Shown one piece after another: positions 39,501 to 46,765 of a DNA stretch of 64,000 bases (position 1 is its first letter; each line of letters opens with the position of its first letter). The position numbers and the translations under genes are program-made. The notes beneath the pieces are model-generated. The model was not told where the DNA came from. It did no database searches and saw only the letters and a program-made list of their open reading frames with translations. This DNA comes from Gammaproteobacteria bacterium (GTDB lineage Bacteria > Pseudomonadota > Gammaproteobacteria > Methylococcales > Methylomonadaceae): contig JAHJSQ010000064.1 of NCBI GenBank assembly GCA_018830325.1, positions 62,001 through 126,000 of the forward strand, read 5' to 3'.

Positions 39501-39572
39501 AGGTAAATCGTATAGCGCCTGTTTTTCTGCTTCTGACAAAACCGTTAACCGTTTATTGTTATTGGCACGCAT
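36537..39572 (-). CDS. tnpA: Tn3-family transposase TnpA (DUF4158 type)
   Basis: 1011 residues, full length for the family. N-terminal DUF4158 DNA-binding region (LSEAEKQALYDLPDF, QLYCLLQMGYFKA), long central region, and C-terminal DDE transposase with Asp in YGSVDGQHLE (about residue 699), Asp in ITGDMHSINKANFA (about 775) and Glu in RIESYHQLRSF (about 902). It recognises the 38-bp ends and makes replicative cointegrates. No internal stop or frameshift, so probably active. Confidence 0.95.
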   Translation of the reverse strand: MRANNNKRLTVLSEAEKQALYDLPDFDDFQRTEFFAMTEKEHGIVFQRNGLRSQLYCLLQMGYFKAKQTFFRFSLQDVPEEDITFIMQRYFPGMNVALQPLQMTEYYLQRNVIAELFGYRLWLESDVATLLDKATELARQDVTPTFILTELIVFLNNQKIVRPGYTTLQTIIGDALTSERNRLEQLIDEIVDESARTELKKLLVREDTLSGLAAIKQDTKNFSYQMMVVERQKRATLEPLYQIAKTLLPKLEISQQNKNYYASLANFYSIYDLRRLKPGQTYLYLLCYAWQRYQQLSDNLVSSFCYQLKKLEEETKSDSKQQFNQSLSSKQQESPQVGRLILLYVDEAIDDSTLFGTVRDQAFNIMPKDSLITAGQRLCDKVPSQMAFRWVAVDKVTARCKKNLRPLAMSTHFSSTDTQNPWLMALSWMKTVFSRQQTLAQRPVSEIPANTIPKRLRSHLLVLDEEGKAIGIRGDRYEFWIYRQIRKRFDINELYLNDSVVNRRFSDDLVSMEKKADVLKKLGIPWLRQPLDESIDALYTELSQQWKLFDRELRQGKLKHLEYDEVRNHLTWHKPKANKDEALKLGFYAKLQSHDIADIFRFVNEQCQFLSALTPLQPRYAKKVADEDSLMAVIIAQALNHGNLSMSETSDIPYHVLEVTYQQYLRLSTLKASNDRISKFISELSIFPYYSFGLEQLYGSVDGQHLEMGTPTLKARHSKKHFRRGKGVAAYTLLANHIALQTELIGSHEHESNFLFDICYNNTSNIMPTAITGDMHSINKANFAILHWFGMKLMPRFVSLQNQLKHLYCADDIANYEKFLIKPAGQINRSLIESDQAHIDQIIATLGLKEMTQSTLIRKLCALPAQNRTRKAIFEFDKLVRSIYTLKYLRDPQIERDVHRSQNRIESYHQLRSFTSQVSGKKQLIGRTDLEAGITNQCGRLIANVVIAYNSIILSQLLDKYKAAGNEKVIALLQKISPVAWQHIHFLGHYDFKNNRNPIDFDHILAGITFD

Positions 39573-39593
39573 GGATGAGCGGAAAATCCTTTT

Positions 39594-39695
39594 ATAAGTT
39601 GTTCTTGAAAACGAGGGTTTCTGAGAAGCCTTGTTGCGTAATCGCTGGGGTACACAGGATCAAGGCTCTCCTATTCTCATAAATAGTTCTTGAAA
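39594..39695. promoter_or_regulatory. Candidate res site / shared control region between tnpA and the toxin-antitoxin genes
   Basis: Two direct 17-base repeats, ATAAGTTGTTCTTGAAA (39,594) and ATAAATAGTTCTTGAAA (39,679), 15 of 17 identical, lie in the divergent gap between tnpA and the next gene. Tn3 resolution sites are commonly found between divergent genes here and contain spaced resolvase sites. The assignment is inference. Confidence 0.45.
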
Positions 39696-39746
39696 CTATA
39701 TTCTCAATCCACTACTATGACAACGAGTTTTGATAAGGAGTCGAGC

Positions 39747-39977
39747 ATGGGACAACTAAACCGCATTACCCAAGCCCCCGAAATGATGGGCGGCAAAGCC
39801 TGTATCCGTGGGATGCGCGTCACGGTCGGTACGGTTGTGGGACAAGTTGGTGCTGGTCACAGCATTGATGAAATTCTCGCCGACTACCCCTACCTGGAAC
39901 GCGAAGATATTATGCAGGCACTTCGTTACGCTGCCTGGCTAGCTGAAGAACGTGAGGTCGTATTGGCCTCCGCATGA
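39747..39977 (+). CDS. DUF433 antitoxin
   Basis: 76 residues from ATG 39747 (ribosome site AAGGAG 8 bases before); an in-frame ATG at 39717 is less well placed. The DUF433 pattern is clear: GGKACIRGMRVTVGTVVGQV, AGHSIDEILADYPYLEREDI, a helix-turn-helix-like fold. Usually the antitoxin of a DUF5615 protein, whose ATG overlaps its stop by four bases. Carried in the transposon's core beside the transposition genes. Confidence 0.9.
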   Translation: MGQLNRITQAPEMMGGKACIRGMRVTVGTVVGQVGAGHSIDEILADYPYLEREDIMQALRYAAWLAEEREVVLASA

Positions 39978-40351
39978 AGCTGATTGTAGATATGAACCTG
40001 TCCCCGCGCTGGATCGGATGGTTGGTCAATGCTGGCATTGAGGCAGCACACTGGTCAACATTAGGTGCCAATAATGCGCCGGATTCTGAAATCATGGCCT
40101 ACGCTAGCGCAAATAATTATGTCGTCCTTACCCACGATTTGGACTTCAGCGCGATCCTTGCCGCCACGCATGGCGAGAAACCCAGTGTCGTGCAAATTCG
40201 CGCGGAAGATGTCAGTCCTGACGTAATAGGATTGCAGGTCATCGCCGCTTTGCGGCAAATGGCGACCGAATTGGAGAATGGTGCATTACTGACCGTTGAT
40301 CCGAATCGCACCCGAATGCGGCTACTCCCTTTGAACTGGTCTGTGGATTAG
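39974..40351 (+). CDS. DUF5615 PIN-like toxin
   Basis: 125 residues: MKLIVDMNLSPRWIGWL with conserved Asp, then AYASANNYVVLTHDLDFS and QIRAEDVSP, the Mut7-C/PIN-like nuclease pattern. Predicted RNase toxin paired with the DUF433 protein just upstream. Such pairs can stabilise the mobile element in its host (inference). Confidence 0.9.
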   Translation: MKLIVDMNLSPRWIGWLVNAGIEAAHWSTLGANNAPDSEIMAYASANNYVVLTHDLDFSAILAATHGEKPSVVQIRAEDVSPDVIGLQVIAALRQMATELENGALLTVDPNRTRMRLLPLNWSVD

Positions 40352-40355
40352 ACAA

Positions 40356-40913
40356 ATGCTTATTGGCTATGCACGTGTCTCAACACAAGATCAAAACCTT
40401 GAACTTCAAATCGATGCCTTGACTAAGGCCGGTTGCAAGAAAATATTCGATGACAAAATCAGCGGTAGCCGCGCTGAACGCCCCGGCTTGACCAAGGCAT
40501 TGGAAATGTTGCGCGAAGACGATACGCTGGTTGTCTGGAAGCTGGACAGGCTGGGTCGCAGTGTCAAGAATCTGGTTAATCTGGTTGGCGAGTTGCATAA
40601 GCAAGGCGTCCAGTTCAAAAGTCTCACCGATGCGATCGACACGGGCACCACATCCGGCCGATTTTTTTTCCACGTAATGGCGAGCTTGGCCGAAATGGAA
40701 AGGGAACTGACCGTTGAACGAACTCGTGCCGGCCTTGAAGTCGCACGGCAACTTGGCCGAAAAGGAGGCCGTAAGCGGCAGATGACCGACAGTAAGATTG
40801 AGTCAGCCAAGAAACTGCTGGCCAACGGCGTACCGCCCCGGGATGTGGCAAAGAACCTTGGGGTTTCGGTGCCGACCCTATATCGATGGATTCCAGCATC
40901 CGCGAATCCATAA
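40356..40913 (+). CDS. tnpR: Serine resolvase TnpR
   Basis: 185 residues: catalytic Ser in GYARVSTQDQN (Ser9), conserved KLDRLGRSVKNL, FFHVMASLAEMERELTVERTRAGL, and a C-terminal helix-turn-helix (PPRDVAKNLGVSVPTLYRW). Resolves Tn3-type cointegrates at res. It follows the toxin gene by 4 bases, an operon of antitoxin, toxin and resolvase. Confidence 0.95.
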   Translation: MLIGYARVSTQDQNLELQIDALTKAGCKKIFDDKISGSRAERPGLTKALEMLREDDTLVVWKLDRLGRSVKNLVNLVGELHKQGVQFKSLTDAIDTGTTSGRFFFHVMASLAEMERELTVERTRAGLEVARQLGRKGGRKRQMTDSKIESAKKLLANGVPPRDVAKNLGVSVPTLYRWIPASANP

Positions 40914-40931
40914 GTTGTGAGAGTCCGCTTT
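40912..40931 (+). repeat. 20-base inverted repeat bordering the cargo, left copy
   Basis: AAGTTGTGAGAGTCCGCTTT right at the tnpR stop; the inverse with one mismatch is at 58,087-58,106, just inside the right end. The two enclose all cargo. The gap from here to 41,319 shows no gene. Confidence 0.6.
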
Positions 40932-41319
40932 TAATTAGGCGAAATGTCACTTTCGACCCACAACTGTCTTCGGTTTCAAAGAACTGAACGTCCAGTTCCA
41001 ATACAAAGCCGACAGTTATTCTTGCTAACCACGAACATTGAAAAATCAAAACAACTGCGGGTGCTTGCCTAGAGAAACGCCTGTAACGATAAGGTAATAA
41101 TCAAGATAGTTTTTCCACATCCCCTTCATGCTATTTATCCCGTTTCTTATTTATGGTTTATTGGTGTTGATGAGTGTAGCCAAGATGCCTTAGATTGAAG
41201 GCTTATTGACTTTCTAGGCCAATCCAAAACGGCCAATGGGAATCTGTGCCGGACTTCACATAGCGCTCACTGATACTGAATTAATCGGTTCGTGCTAGCT
41301 CAATTTTTTTACTCAACCT
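40932..41319. other. Gap between tnpR and moeA
   Basis: No gene or RNA recognised on either strand. It is the junction between the transposition module and the cargo and may hold the seam of cargo acquisition; no internal copy of the 38-bp end was found. Confidence 0.5.
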
Positions 41320-42612
41320 TTATAACCAGTTACCAAAAGGTTGCACGAAAACCGTTTCACCAGCTTCCACTCGGGTTTGATCAGTTGCTAAGATTATGAA
41401 GCAATTGGCTTGAGACATGGAAAGTAAAATTCCAGAACCTTGCTCACCGGTCTTGCATACTGTCAACCCGCCATCAAACGCCTGACTCAAAATGCCGCGC
41501 TGATACTCTACTCTTCCCGCTCGTTTTGTTAAAAGCAAACTGTTCATCGCTTGTAAAATTAAAGGAGGACGAACGATTTCCCCACTTAAATGCTGTAGTG
41601 CCGGATGCACAAACTGGTTAAAACTTACCATCATCGCTACTGGGTTACCCGGCAAACCAAAAAACAATGATTGTTCTAGACGACCAAAAGTTAATGGTCG
41701 TCCTGGCTTCATTGCCACCTTCCAAAAAACAATTTCGCCTAATTCTTTCAACACTTGACGTATATAATCGGCCTCTCCGACCGAAACTCCGCCGCTACTA
41801 ATAATGACATCATGGTTTTTCGCAGCTACTTGCAATATATTGTGTAGTTGTATATGGTCGTCACCAACCACGCCTAAATCAGTTATAATGCAATGCAAGC
41901 GGCTCAACATCCCAAACAAAACATTTCGATTAGTATCGTATATCTGTCCAAGCTGTAAGGCTTCTCCTATTGGCTGCAATTCATCACCTGTGGAAAAAAA
42001 GGCTATCCGCAAGCGCGGCATTACAGCAACATTATTGATGCCTAAGGAAGACAACACCCCTAAATCTGCCGCCGTTAGCCTTCGACCACATGTCAATACT
42101 GTTTGTCCTAATCGTATATCCTCTCCAGAGAATCGAATATTATCTTCTAGTCTAGTACGACCATCAATTCTAATATCTGCTGCGCCGAGCATATCGACAT
42201 GCTCCTGCGGGATCACCGTATTGCAACCGGCAGGAATTACTGCTCCTGTCATTATGCGGACACACTCGCCACTTGTGCATCTCCCAAAAAATGGATGACC
42301 GGCAAAACTATTCCCAACTACCTTTAATGTTGCAGTCCCATTCCGAGGTATATCATCGGCACACAAGGCAAACCCATCCATCGCCGAATTGTCATAAGGA
42401 GGAACATTCATTTCAGCAATAATATCTTCAGCCAACACACGATCAATGGATTGTCGCAAAGACAACCGTTCTTGCTTCGTAATAGCGAAGGGTTTTATGC
42501 AATCTATTATAAATTGCTGCGCAACATCAACAGTTATTGCTGTCGGATCATGCTCGTCAGCGCAACTTGGTTTGCTTAGATGAAGTCTTCCGCTATCTAT
42601 CTTATTAGGCAT
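41320..42612 (-). CDS. moeA: Molybdopterin molybdotransferase MoeA
   Basis: 430 residues, full length. Domain signatures: PPYDNSAMDGFALCADDIP (about 70-88), VRIMTGAVIPAGCNTVIPQE, FFSTGDELQPIGE, SSGGVSVGEADY, KPGRPLTFG and FGLPGNPVAMM. It inserts molybdate into adenylylated molybdopterin. It is not part of the tight Moco operon next door, where a second moeA is wrecked, so this copy may supply the missing function. It has a 39-residue N-terminal extension before the usual start of MoeA homology. Confidence 0.95.
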   Translation of the reverse strand: MPNKIDSGRLHLSKPSCADEHDPTAITVDVAQQFIIDCIKPFAITKQERLSLRQSIDRVLAEDIIAEMNVPPYDNSAMDGFALCADDIPRNGTATLKVVGNSFAGHPFFGRCTSGECVRIMTGAVIPAGCNTVIPQEHVDMLGAADIRIDGRTRLEDNIRFSGEDIRLGQTVLTCGRRLTAADLGVLSSLGINNVAVMPRLRIAFFSTGDELQPIGEALQLGQIYDTNRNVLFGMLSRLHCIITDLGVVGDDHIQLHNILQVAAKNHDVIISSGGVSVGEADYIRQVLKELGEIVFWKVAMKPGRPLTFGRLEQSLFFGLPGNPVAMMVSFNQFVHPALQHLSGEIVRPPLILQAMNSLLLTKRAGRVEYQRGILSQAFDGGLTVCKTGEQGSGILLSMSQANCFIILATDQTRVEAGETVFVQPFGNWL

Positions 42613-42943
42613 AACACCCCGAAACTATGATGTTTTTTCACTGTTGCCGATACACTTCTGATTTGTTTCATATTGCTGATATGATTTATCATATTACTTT
42701 TTGCTAAAGTTACTACCATAGCCTGAAAAGAATAGATAAATGACCTCGATGGCGTTGATTAAGCCAACGTCCACCCAAAACTTCAACACTCTGCTTACGT
42801 TGGTTATTGTTAATAGTTTGTGTTTTTTTTAAATCGCAATACAAGTGTGTTGTCTTACTACTGATTAATTTTCTGCAATTTTCTATTGACGCATGTTAAA
42901 AAGACCCTCATCACCTTTTCGCTACTTAACAAAAGAGTCGAAA

Positions 42944-43072
42944 TTAACGTACTTCTTTTGGAGGTAAGAAAACGCCTGGGCAACAAGCACCCAAAACCAA
43001 TACACGCGCATCAAATGTATTGGTATTATTGATGATGAAGGTCTGTAAGCTGTTTACACTATTTAATAGCAT
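42944..43072 (-). CDS. Possible 42-residue small protein
   Basis: ATG 43072 to TAA 42944. The product, beginning MLLNSVNSLQTFIINN, has an unusual C-terminal part DARVLVLGACCPGVFLPPKE with a Cys-Cys pair flanked by hydrophobic residues. No clear ribosome site and no family recognised. It lies in the 740-base gap between moeA and the moeA pseudogene and beside an inverted-repeat element, so it could be a chance frame. Confidence 0.25.
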   Translation of the reverse strand: MLLNSVNSLQTFIINNTNTFDARVLVLGACCPGVFLPPKEVR

Positions 43073-43082
43073 TTATTTCAAC

Positions 43083-43224
43083 AAACAGGATGGACGGTTA
43101 GCTCCACCAGTGTAACCATTAGCAATCAATTACAGCCATCACCGCTTGAGGGGGCTAAGTTTATATGACCGGTAAATATTGCCAGTTGCATAGTTGCTGA
43201 TGGAGCTAACCGTCACCCCTGTTT
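43083..43224. repeat. 142-bp inverted-repeat element
   Basis: Arms 43,083-43,108 and 43,199-43,224, sharing ACGGTTAGCTCCA and AAACAGG with 22 of 26 pairs. Non-coding, MITE-like, within the transposon cargo beside the broken moeA. The rest of 42,613-43,351 has no recognisable gene. Confidence 0.65.
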
Positions 43225-43351
43225 AACGTAATTTTTTTCAAAGCAGGTTCTTGTTATATCAATTCAATTGATGTGCCCAAAAGGCACAAAAAATCGACAA
43301 TCTATTTATACCGCCGAAGCCACAGCGAATGCAGTTGATCTCCTTCGGAAC

Positions 43352-43686
43352 CTAAGTTTTATATTTCTTAGGCACAACCGAATCCAGCTCTTCAGGAACA
43401 ATCGCACCATTGCTGATTCGGTAAGCAGAATGGGGCACTATTTTTTCTCCAACCGGAAAACCTGCGCTGCTTTCTCTGGCAAAAGGTAGCACGACGGTTT
43501 TTCGACATCCTCCCAGGAGACAGCAAAGCCATCCAAAGCACTGTTTTTATAACGGGGTGAAGAGATTATTGCTAGCGTCCTTTCGGCAAGAACATTGTCA
43601 AGGGATTCAGATGTTGAAATAACGCCTGCTTTTCTATCAGGTATATTTTCCTTCATTATTTCAATAGCTTGATTTATGGATATCAC
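43352..43686 (-). pseudogene. moeA: Broken second moeA (N-terminal part, frameshifted and truncated)
   Basis: ATG 43686 opens a frame with MoeA N-terminal features (SLDNVLAERTLAI, KNSALDGFAVSWEDV) that ends at 43,438. The homology continues in another frame as FPVGEKIVPHSAYRISNGAI then VPEELDSVVP, matching the MoeA segment AVRIMTGAPVPEGADAVV, and stops at 43,352. About 300 C-terminal residues are missing. Its start overlaps the moaCB stop (ATGA), so it was the operon's own moeA before decay. Confidence 0.85.
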
Positions 43687-44615
43687 TTTTTTACCCAGCG
43701 TTTTTCTTCATCATGTCCGCCACCCCACAGCATAGGGAAAGCATGCAAAAGTCCAGGGAAAAGTGCTTCCAAACTTTCCTGCGCACCTTTGGAACTTCCT
43801 GGTAAATTAATGATTAATGTTTTGTCGCATATGCCAGCCAGTTCGCGTGACAACATTGCATAAGGTGTGCGTTCTTTACCATGGCGGCGTATAGTCTCAG
43901 CCAGACCGGGTGCTTCTTTTTCGATGACTTTGGCCGTTGCTTCCGGAGTTATGTCTCTAGGGCCAAAACCCGTTCCACCGGTTGTAATAACCAGATCAAA
44001 ATGTTCATCTACTAGTTGCCGCAAGCGATTTGATATTTGGTCTGAATCATCGGGTAAAATTTCATAGACCGTAACCGATAGGTCTTTATCTTCCAAAAAT
44101 ATTTTGATGATTTTTCCGGATGTATCTTCGCGGTTTCCGGCATATGTTGAATCAGAAATAACAAGAACAGCCGATTTTAATGGTTCGGCAAAATATTCTT
44201 TAAAACTGCTTTTGCCTCCCTTTTTCTTAACCAGTTTTACATCGGAAAAAGAGATGTTTTCATCTAACGGTTTAAGCATATCATAGACGTTTAACAGCGC
44301 GCCCGTAACTGCAGCCATAGCTTCCATTTCAACACCGGTTTTCCAGATTGCTTTTACTTCCGCAGAAATTTTTATAGTGTCTTTGCCGATATCAAAACTT
44401 ATACCCACCCAATCCAAAGGAAGAGTATGACAAAAGACGATCCAGGCAGAAGCATTTTTCGCAGCGGTTATGCCTGCTGCCCGTGCAATCTGTAAAACAT
44501 CTCCTTTGGGAACAGTTTTTTCAGCCACCCGTTTTATTGTTTCCGAATTAGCCGTTAAAATTCCTTCGGCTTTCGCATATCTTAATGTGCTGAATTTTTG
44601 ACTAATATCGATCAT
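43683..44615 (-). CDS. moaCB: Bifunctional MoaC-MoaB/MogA fusion
   Basis: 310 residues. Residues 1-145: MoaC (cyclic pyranopterin monophosphate synthase) with CHTLPLDWV, the VEMEAMAAVTGALLNVYDMLKPLD segment and its active-site Lys. Residues about 150-310: MogA/MoaB molybdopterin adenylyltransferase with STYAGNREDTSG, ITTGGTGFGPRDITPEAT and NLPGSSKGAQE. The fusion couples an early and a late step of the pathway and is a form I associate with Bacteroidota and a few others. A+T-rich like its neighbours, unlike the host genes. Confidence 0.93.
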   Translation of the reverse strand: MIDISQKFSTLRYAKAEGILTANSETIKRVAEKTVPKGDVLQIARAAGITAAKNASAWIVFCHTLPLDWVGISFDIGKDTIKISAEVKAIWKTGVEMEAMAAVTGALLNVYDMLKPLDENISFSDVKLVKKKGGKSSFKEYFAEPLKSAVLVISDSTYAGNREDTSGKIIKIFLEDKDLSVTVYEILPDDSDQISNRLRQLVDEHFDLVITTGGTGFGPRDITPEATAKVIEKEAPGLAETIRRHGKERTPYAMLSRELAGICDKTLIINLPGSSKGAQESLEALFPGLLHAFPMLWGGGHDEEKRWVKK

Positions 44616-44724
44616 TTTGTATTTTTAAACTATTTATTTTGTTTTTGCATTTAATTGAATAAATTACCAGAAAAATTACATTTTCAACTGACCTTGCATT
44701 TTCCGATAAAAATGTTCTTAAAAG

Positions 44725-45156
44725 TTATTCCTGAACCCAGTGCACAGATTTATCTTCCATGATTTCTTTTTTCCAGATGGGAACTTTGTGTTTAATACCT
44801 TCAACAATCTGTTTCATCGCTTTAATACTTTCTTTACGATGCCCGGAAGAGCAAAAAACAAAAAGAGATAATTCTCCGGTTTTTACCAATCCGGTACTAT
44901 GGTATATGTGCAGACAATTTAACGGCCATTGTTCAAAAGCTTCTTCACGAATTTTTGAAAACGCCTGGTTGGCCATGTCTTCATAAGCCGAGTATTCAAT
45001 CCCGGCCACATGTTTCCCCACTTTTTCATCAGCACGTACCTGACCGAGAAAAATAGAATGGGCGCCTATATCATGTTTAGAGCTATGTTTTGCTATCTGC
45101 TCACCGATAAAAACCGGATCGATAGCTCCCTGGATAAAATAATTTCTGGCGTTCAT
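44725..45156 (-). CDS. moaE: Molybdopterin synthase large subunit MoaE
   Basis: 143 residues with FLGQVRADEKVGKHVAGIEYS, IYHSTGLVKTGELSLFVFCSS, GHRKESIKAMKQIVEGIKHKVPIWKKE containing the catalytic Lys pair. Together with MoaD it makes molybdopterin by adding two sulfurs. It begins 4 bases after the moeB stop. Confidence 0.95.
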   Translation of the reverse strand: MNARNYFIQGAIDPVFIGEQIAKHSSKHDIGAHSIFLGQVRADEKVGKHVAGIEYSAYEDMANQAFSKIREEAFEQWPLNCLHIYHSTGLVKTGELSLFVFCSSGHRKESIKAMKQIVEGIKHKVPIWKKEIMEDKSVHWVQE

Positions 45157-45160
45157 GGTT

Positions 45161-46291
45161 CTATTTTTTTTCCTCTTTCAACCAGGCTACCAAACCGCCT
45201 GTAAGATTAAATACATTTTTAAGTGTTTGATGATTTGGCAGCATTCTAATTGCCCGGATGCTGTTGATTCCGTGGTCACAATAAAAAACAACCTGGCAAT
45301 CGTTTTTCAATATGTTATGAATATTAGCCTGCAAATTATTTAGCGGGATGCGAATAGCATTCGGCAATTCCTCTTGGAATTCGGGTATCGAACGAACATC
45401 AATCAATTGTATTTTTTCGTTGTTTTGTAATTTTTTGTGCAGATCAACAGCGCTGATTTCATTTATTTTTTGCTGACTTGAACTGCAAAAACTTTCATAA
45501 TCAAATGACTCAAAATCCGGGGCATTTTGCAAAGCCTGCTGCACAGCCTGTTCGTTTCGTTGAATGGAAAACAGCATTGTTTGATTGCTCAATGCATCGA
45601 ACATCAAAACTTTTCCTGATAAAACTTCGCCTACTCCGCAGATCATTTTTATAACTTCGTTTGCCTGCAAATTACCGATAATTCCCGGAAGAACGCCAAT
45701 GACACCATTTTGCGAACAATCTGGTGCTGTTTCGGGTGCCGGGGGGTTGGGAAACAGGCAGCGATAAGTTGGGCATTTATTGCCTTGATTATCTGTAAAA
45801 TTTAATACACTCAACTGTCCCTGAAAGCGGTCTATTGATCCTGAAACAAAAGGTTTATCCAGGTAAACACAAAAATCGTTAATCAAATAACGGGTTGGAA
45901 AGTTGTCTGTAGCATCAACAACGACATCATATTGGGAAATCAAATCGACAGCATTTTCCGGAGACAATCTTTGAGTGTATGCCTTTAAAACAATATTGGG
46001 ATTGAGATCCTTTAAACGATTTACTGCGGCTTCGGCTTTGAATTCTCCAACCTGTGAAAAGCCATACAACACCTGGCGATGCAAATTAGAAACCGCAACT
46101 TTATCGGGATCTACAATACCAACCCTGCCGACACCGGCTCCAGATAGATACATTAAAGTAGGGCAGCCCAATCCGCCTGCACCGATGACCAGTACTTTTG
46201 CTTTTTTTAAAGCCTGTTGTCCTGTTTTGCCAATCTGAGGTAAAATCAAGTGGCGGTGATAATACTGAATTTCCTCTTTATTTAGGTTCAT
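45161..46291 (-). CDS. moeB: MoaD-adenylating enzyme MoeB with C-terminal rhodanese domain
   Basis: 376 residues from ATG 46291, placing YYHRHLILPQIGKTGQQ at the N-terminus; a longer frame overlaps moaD. ThiF/MoeB fold: VLVIGAGGLGCPTLMYLSGA, DLNPNIVLK, DATDNFPTRYLIN. The two CxxC zinc pairs of E. coli MoeB are not both present (TYRC instead of CxxC). C-terminal rhodanese (about 280-376) with the active Cys in FYCDHGINSIRAI. It activates MoaD and may also provide its sulfur. Confidence 0.93.
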   Translation of the reverse strand: MNLNKEEIQYYHRHLILPQIGKTGQQALKKAKVLVIGAGGLGCPTLMYLSGAGVGRVGIVDPDKVAVSNLHRQVLYGFSQVGEFKAEAAVNRLKDLNPNIVLKAYTQRLSPENAVDLISQYDVVVDATDNFPTRYLINDFCVYLDKPFVSGSIDRFQGQLSVLNFTDNQGNKCPTYRCLFPNPPAPETAPDCSQNGVIGVLPGIIGNLQANEVIKMICGVGEVLSGKVLMFDALSNQTMLFSIQRNEQAVQQALQNAPDFESFDYESFCSSSQQKINEISAVDLHKKLQNNEKIQLIDVRSIPEFQEELPNAIRIPLNNLQANIHNILKNDCQVVFYCDHGINSIRAIRMLPNHQTLKNVFNLTGGLVAWLKEEKK

Positions 46292-46307
46292 GGTTGCCTT
46301 TAAAAAA

Positions 46308-46541
46308 TCAGCCCCCAGCAAAGGGGGGCATAACTGCGACCGAATCGTTATCAAAAAGAAGGTAATTGTCTTCAACCATTTGCTGATTTACAGCCATTCT
46401 ATACGTATAGTCTTTTAAATTCGGATAATTTGTGATTAACTTGCTTTTCAAGTCAGTCATATTGCCTGTGTCTTGAATCGTCAACATGTTTTTCCCCACC
46501 ACATCACTCAGAACACCAAAAAAAATCACATTAACCTGCAT
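46308..46541 (-). CDS. moaD: Molybdopterin synthase small subunit MoaD
   Basis: 77 residues, beta-grasp fold, ending in the essential Gly-Gly (VAVMPPFAGG) that is thiocarboxylated. It lies between moeB and a remnant transporter gene. Confidence 0.93.
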   Translation of the reverse strand: MQVNVIFFGVLSDVVGKNMLTIQDTGNMTDLKSKLITNYPNLKDYTYRMAVNQQMVEDNYLLFDNDSVAVMPPFAGG

Positions 46542-46585
46542 AGTTTTTCCTTACGTTTTAATGGAAACGGGTTATGTTTCTCTGT

Positions 46586-46765
46586 TTAAATAAAATTTAT
46601 AGCTTTTACTCTTATATCAATCCGGCTACCAGTGCGATCGTCAGGTGTGGCAAAAGAAATGAAACCAACAGCAAGCGCAACTGCCAGCGGTAATAGTGTT
46701 CTCAAGTCACCAATGGAGCCAGACCATTCCGAAAATAAAAATCTATTTTTAAGTTTTTCCATCAT
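46586..46765 (-). pseudogene. Remnant of a MOT1-type molybdate/sulfate transporter (N-terminus only)
   Basis: 59 codons, ATG 46765 overlapping the moaA stop. Residues 12-33, with SEWSGSIGDLRTLLPLAVAL, match the first helix of MOT1 (family pattern ELSGALGDLGTLLPLLLAL); the following residues (FATPDDRTGSRIDIRV) do not and end at 46,586. The family protein is about 400 residues, so some 350 are deleted. The operon seems to have carried its own molybdate importer once. Confidence 0.65.

Noticed and set aside
36537-41319. A small Tn3 unit (tnpA, toxin-antitoxin, tnpR) separate from the cargo
   Set aside because: No internal copy of the 38-bp end was found after tnpR, while both outer ends and the duplication enclose the whole 21.7 kb.
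43268-43489. 73-residue plus-strand frame
   Set aside because: It lies antisense to the moeA pseudogene, whose homology explains this stretch.
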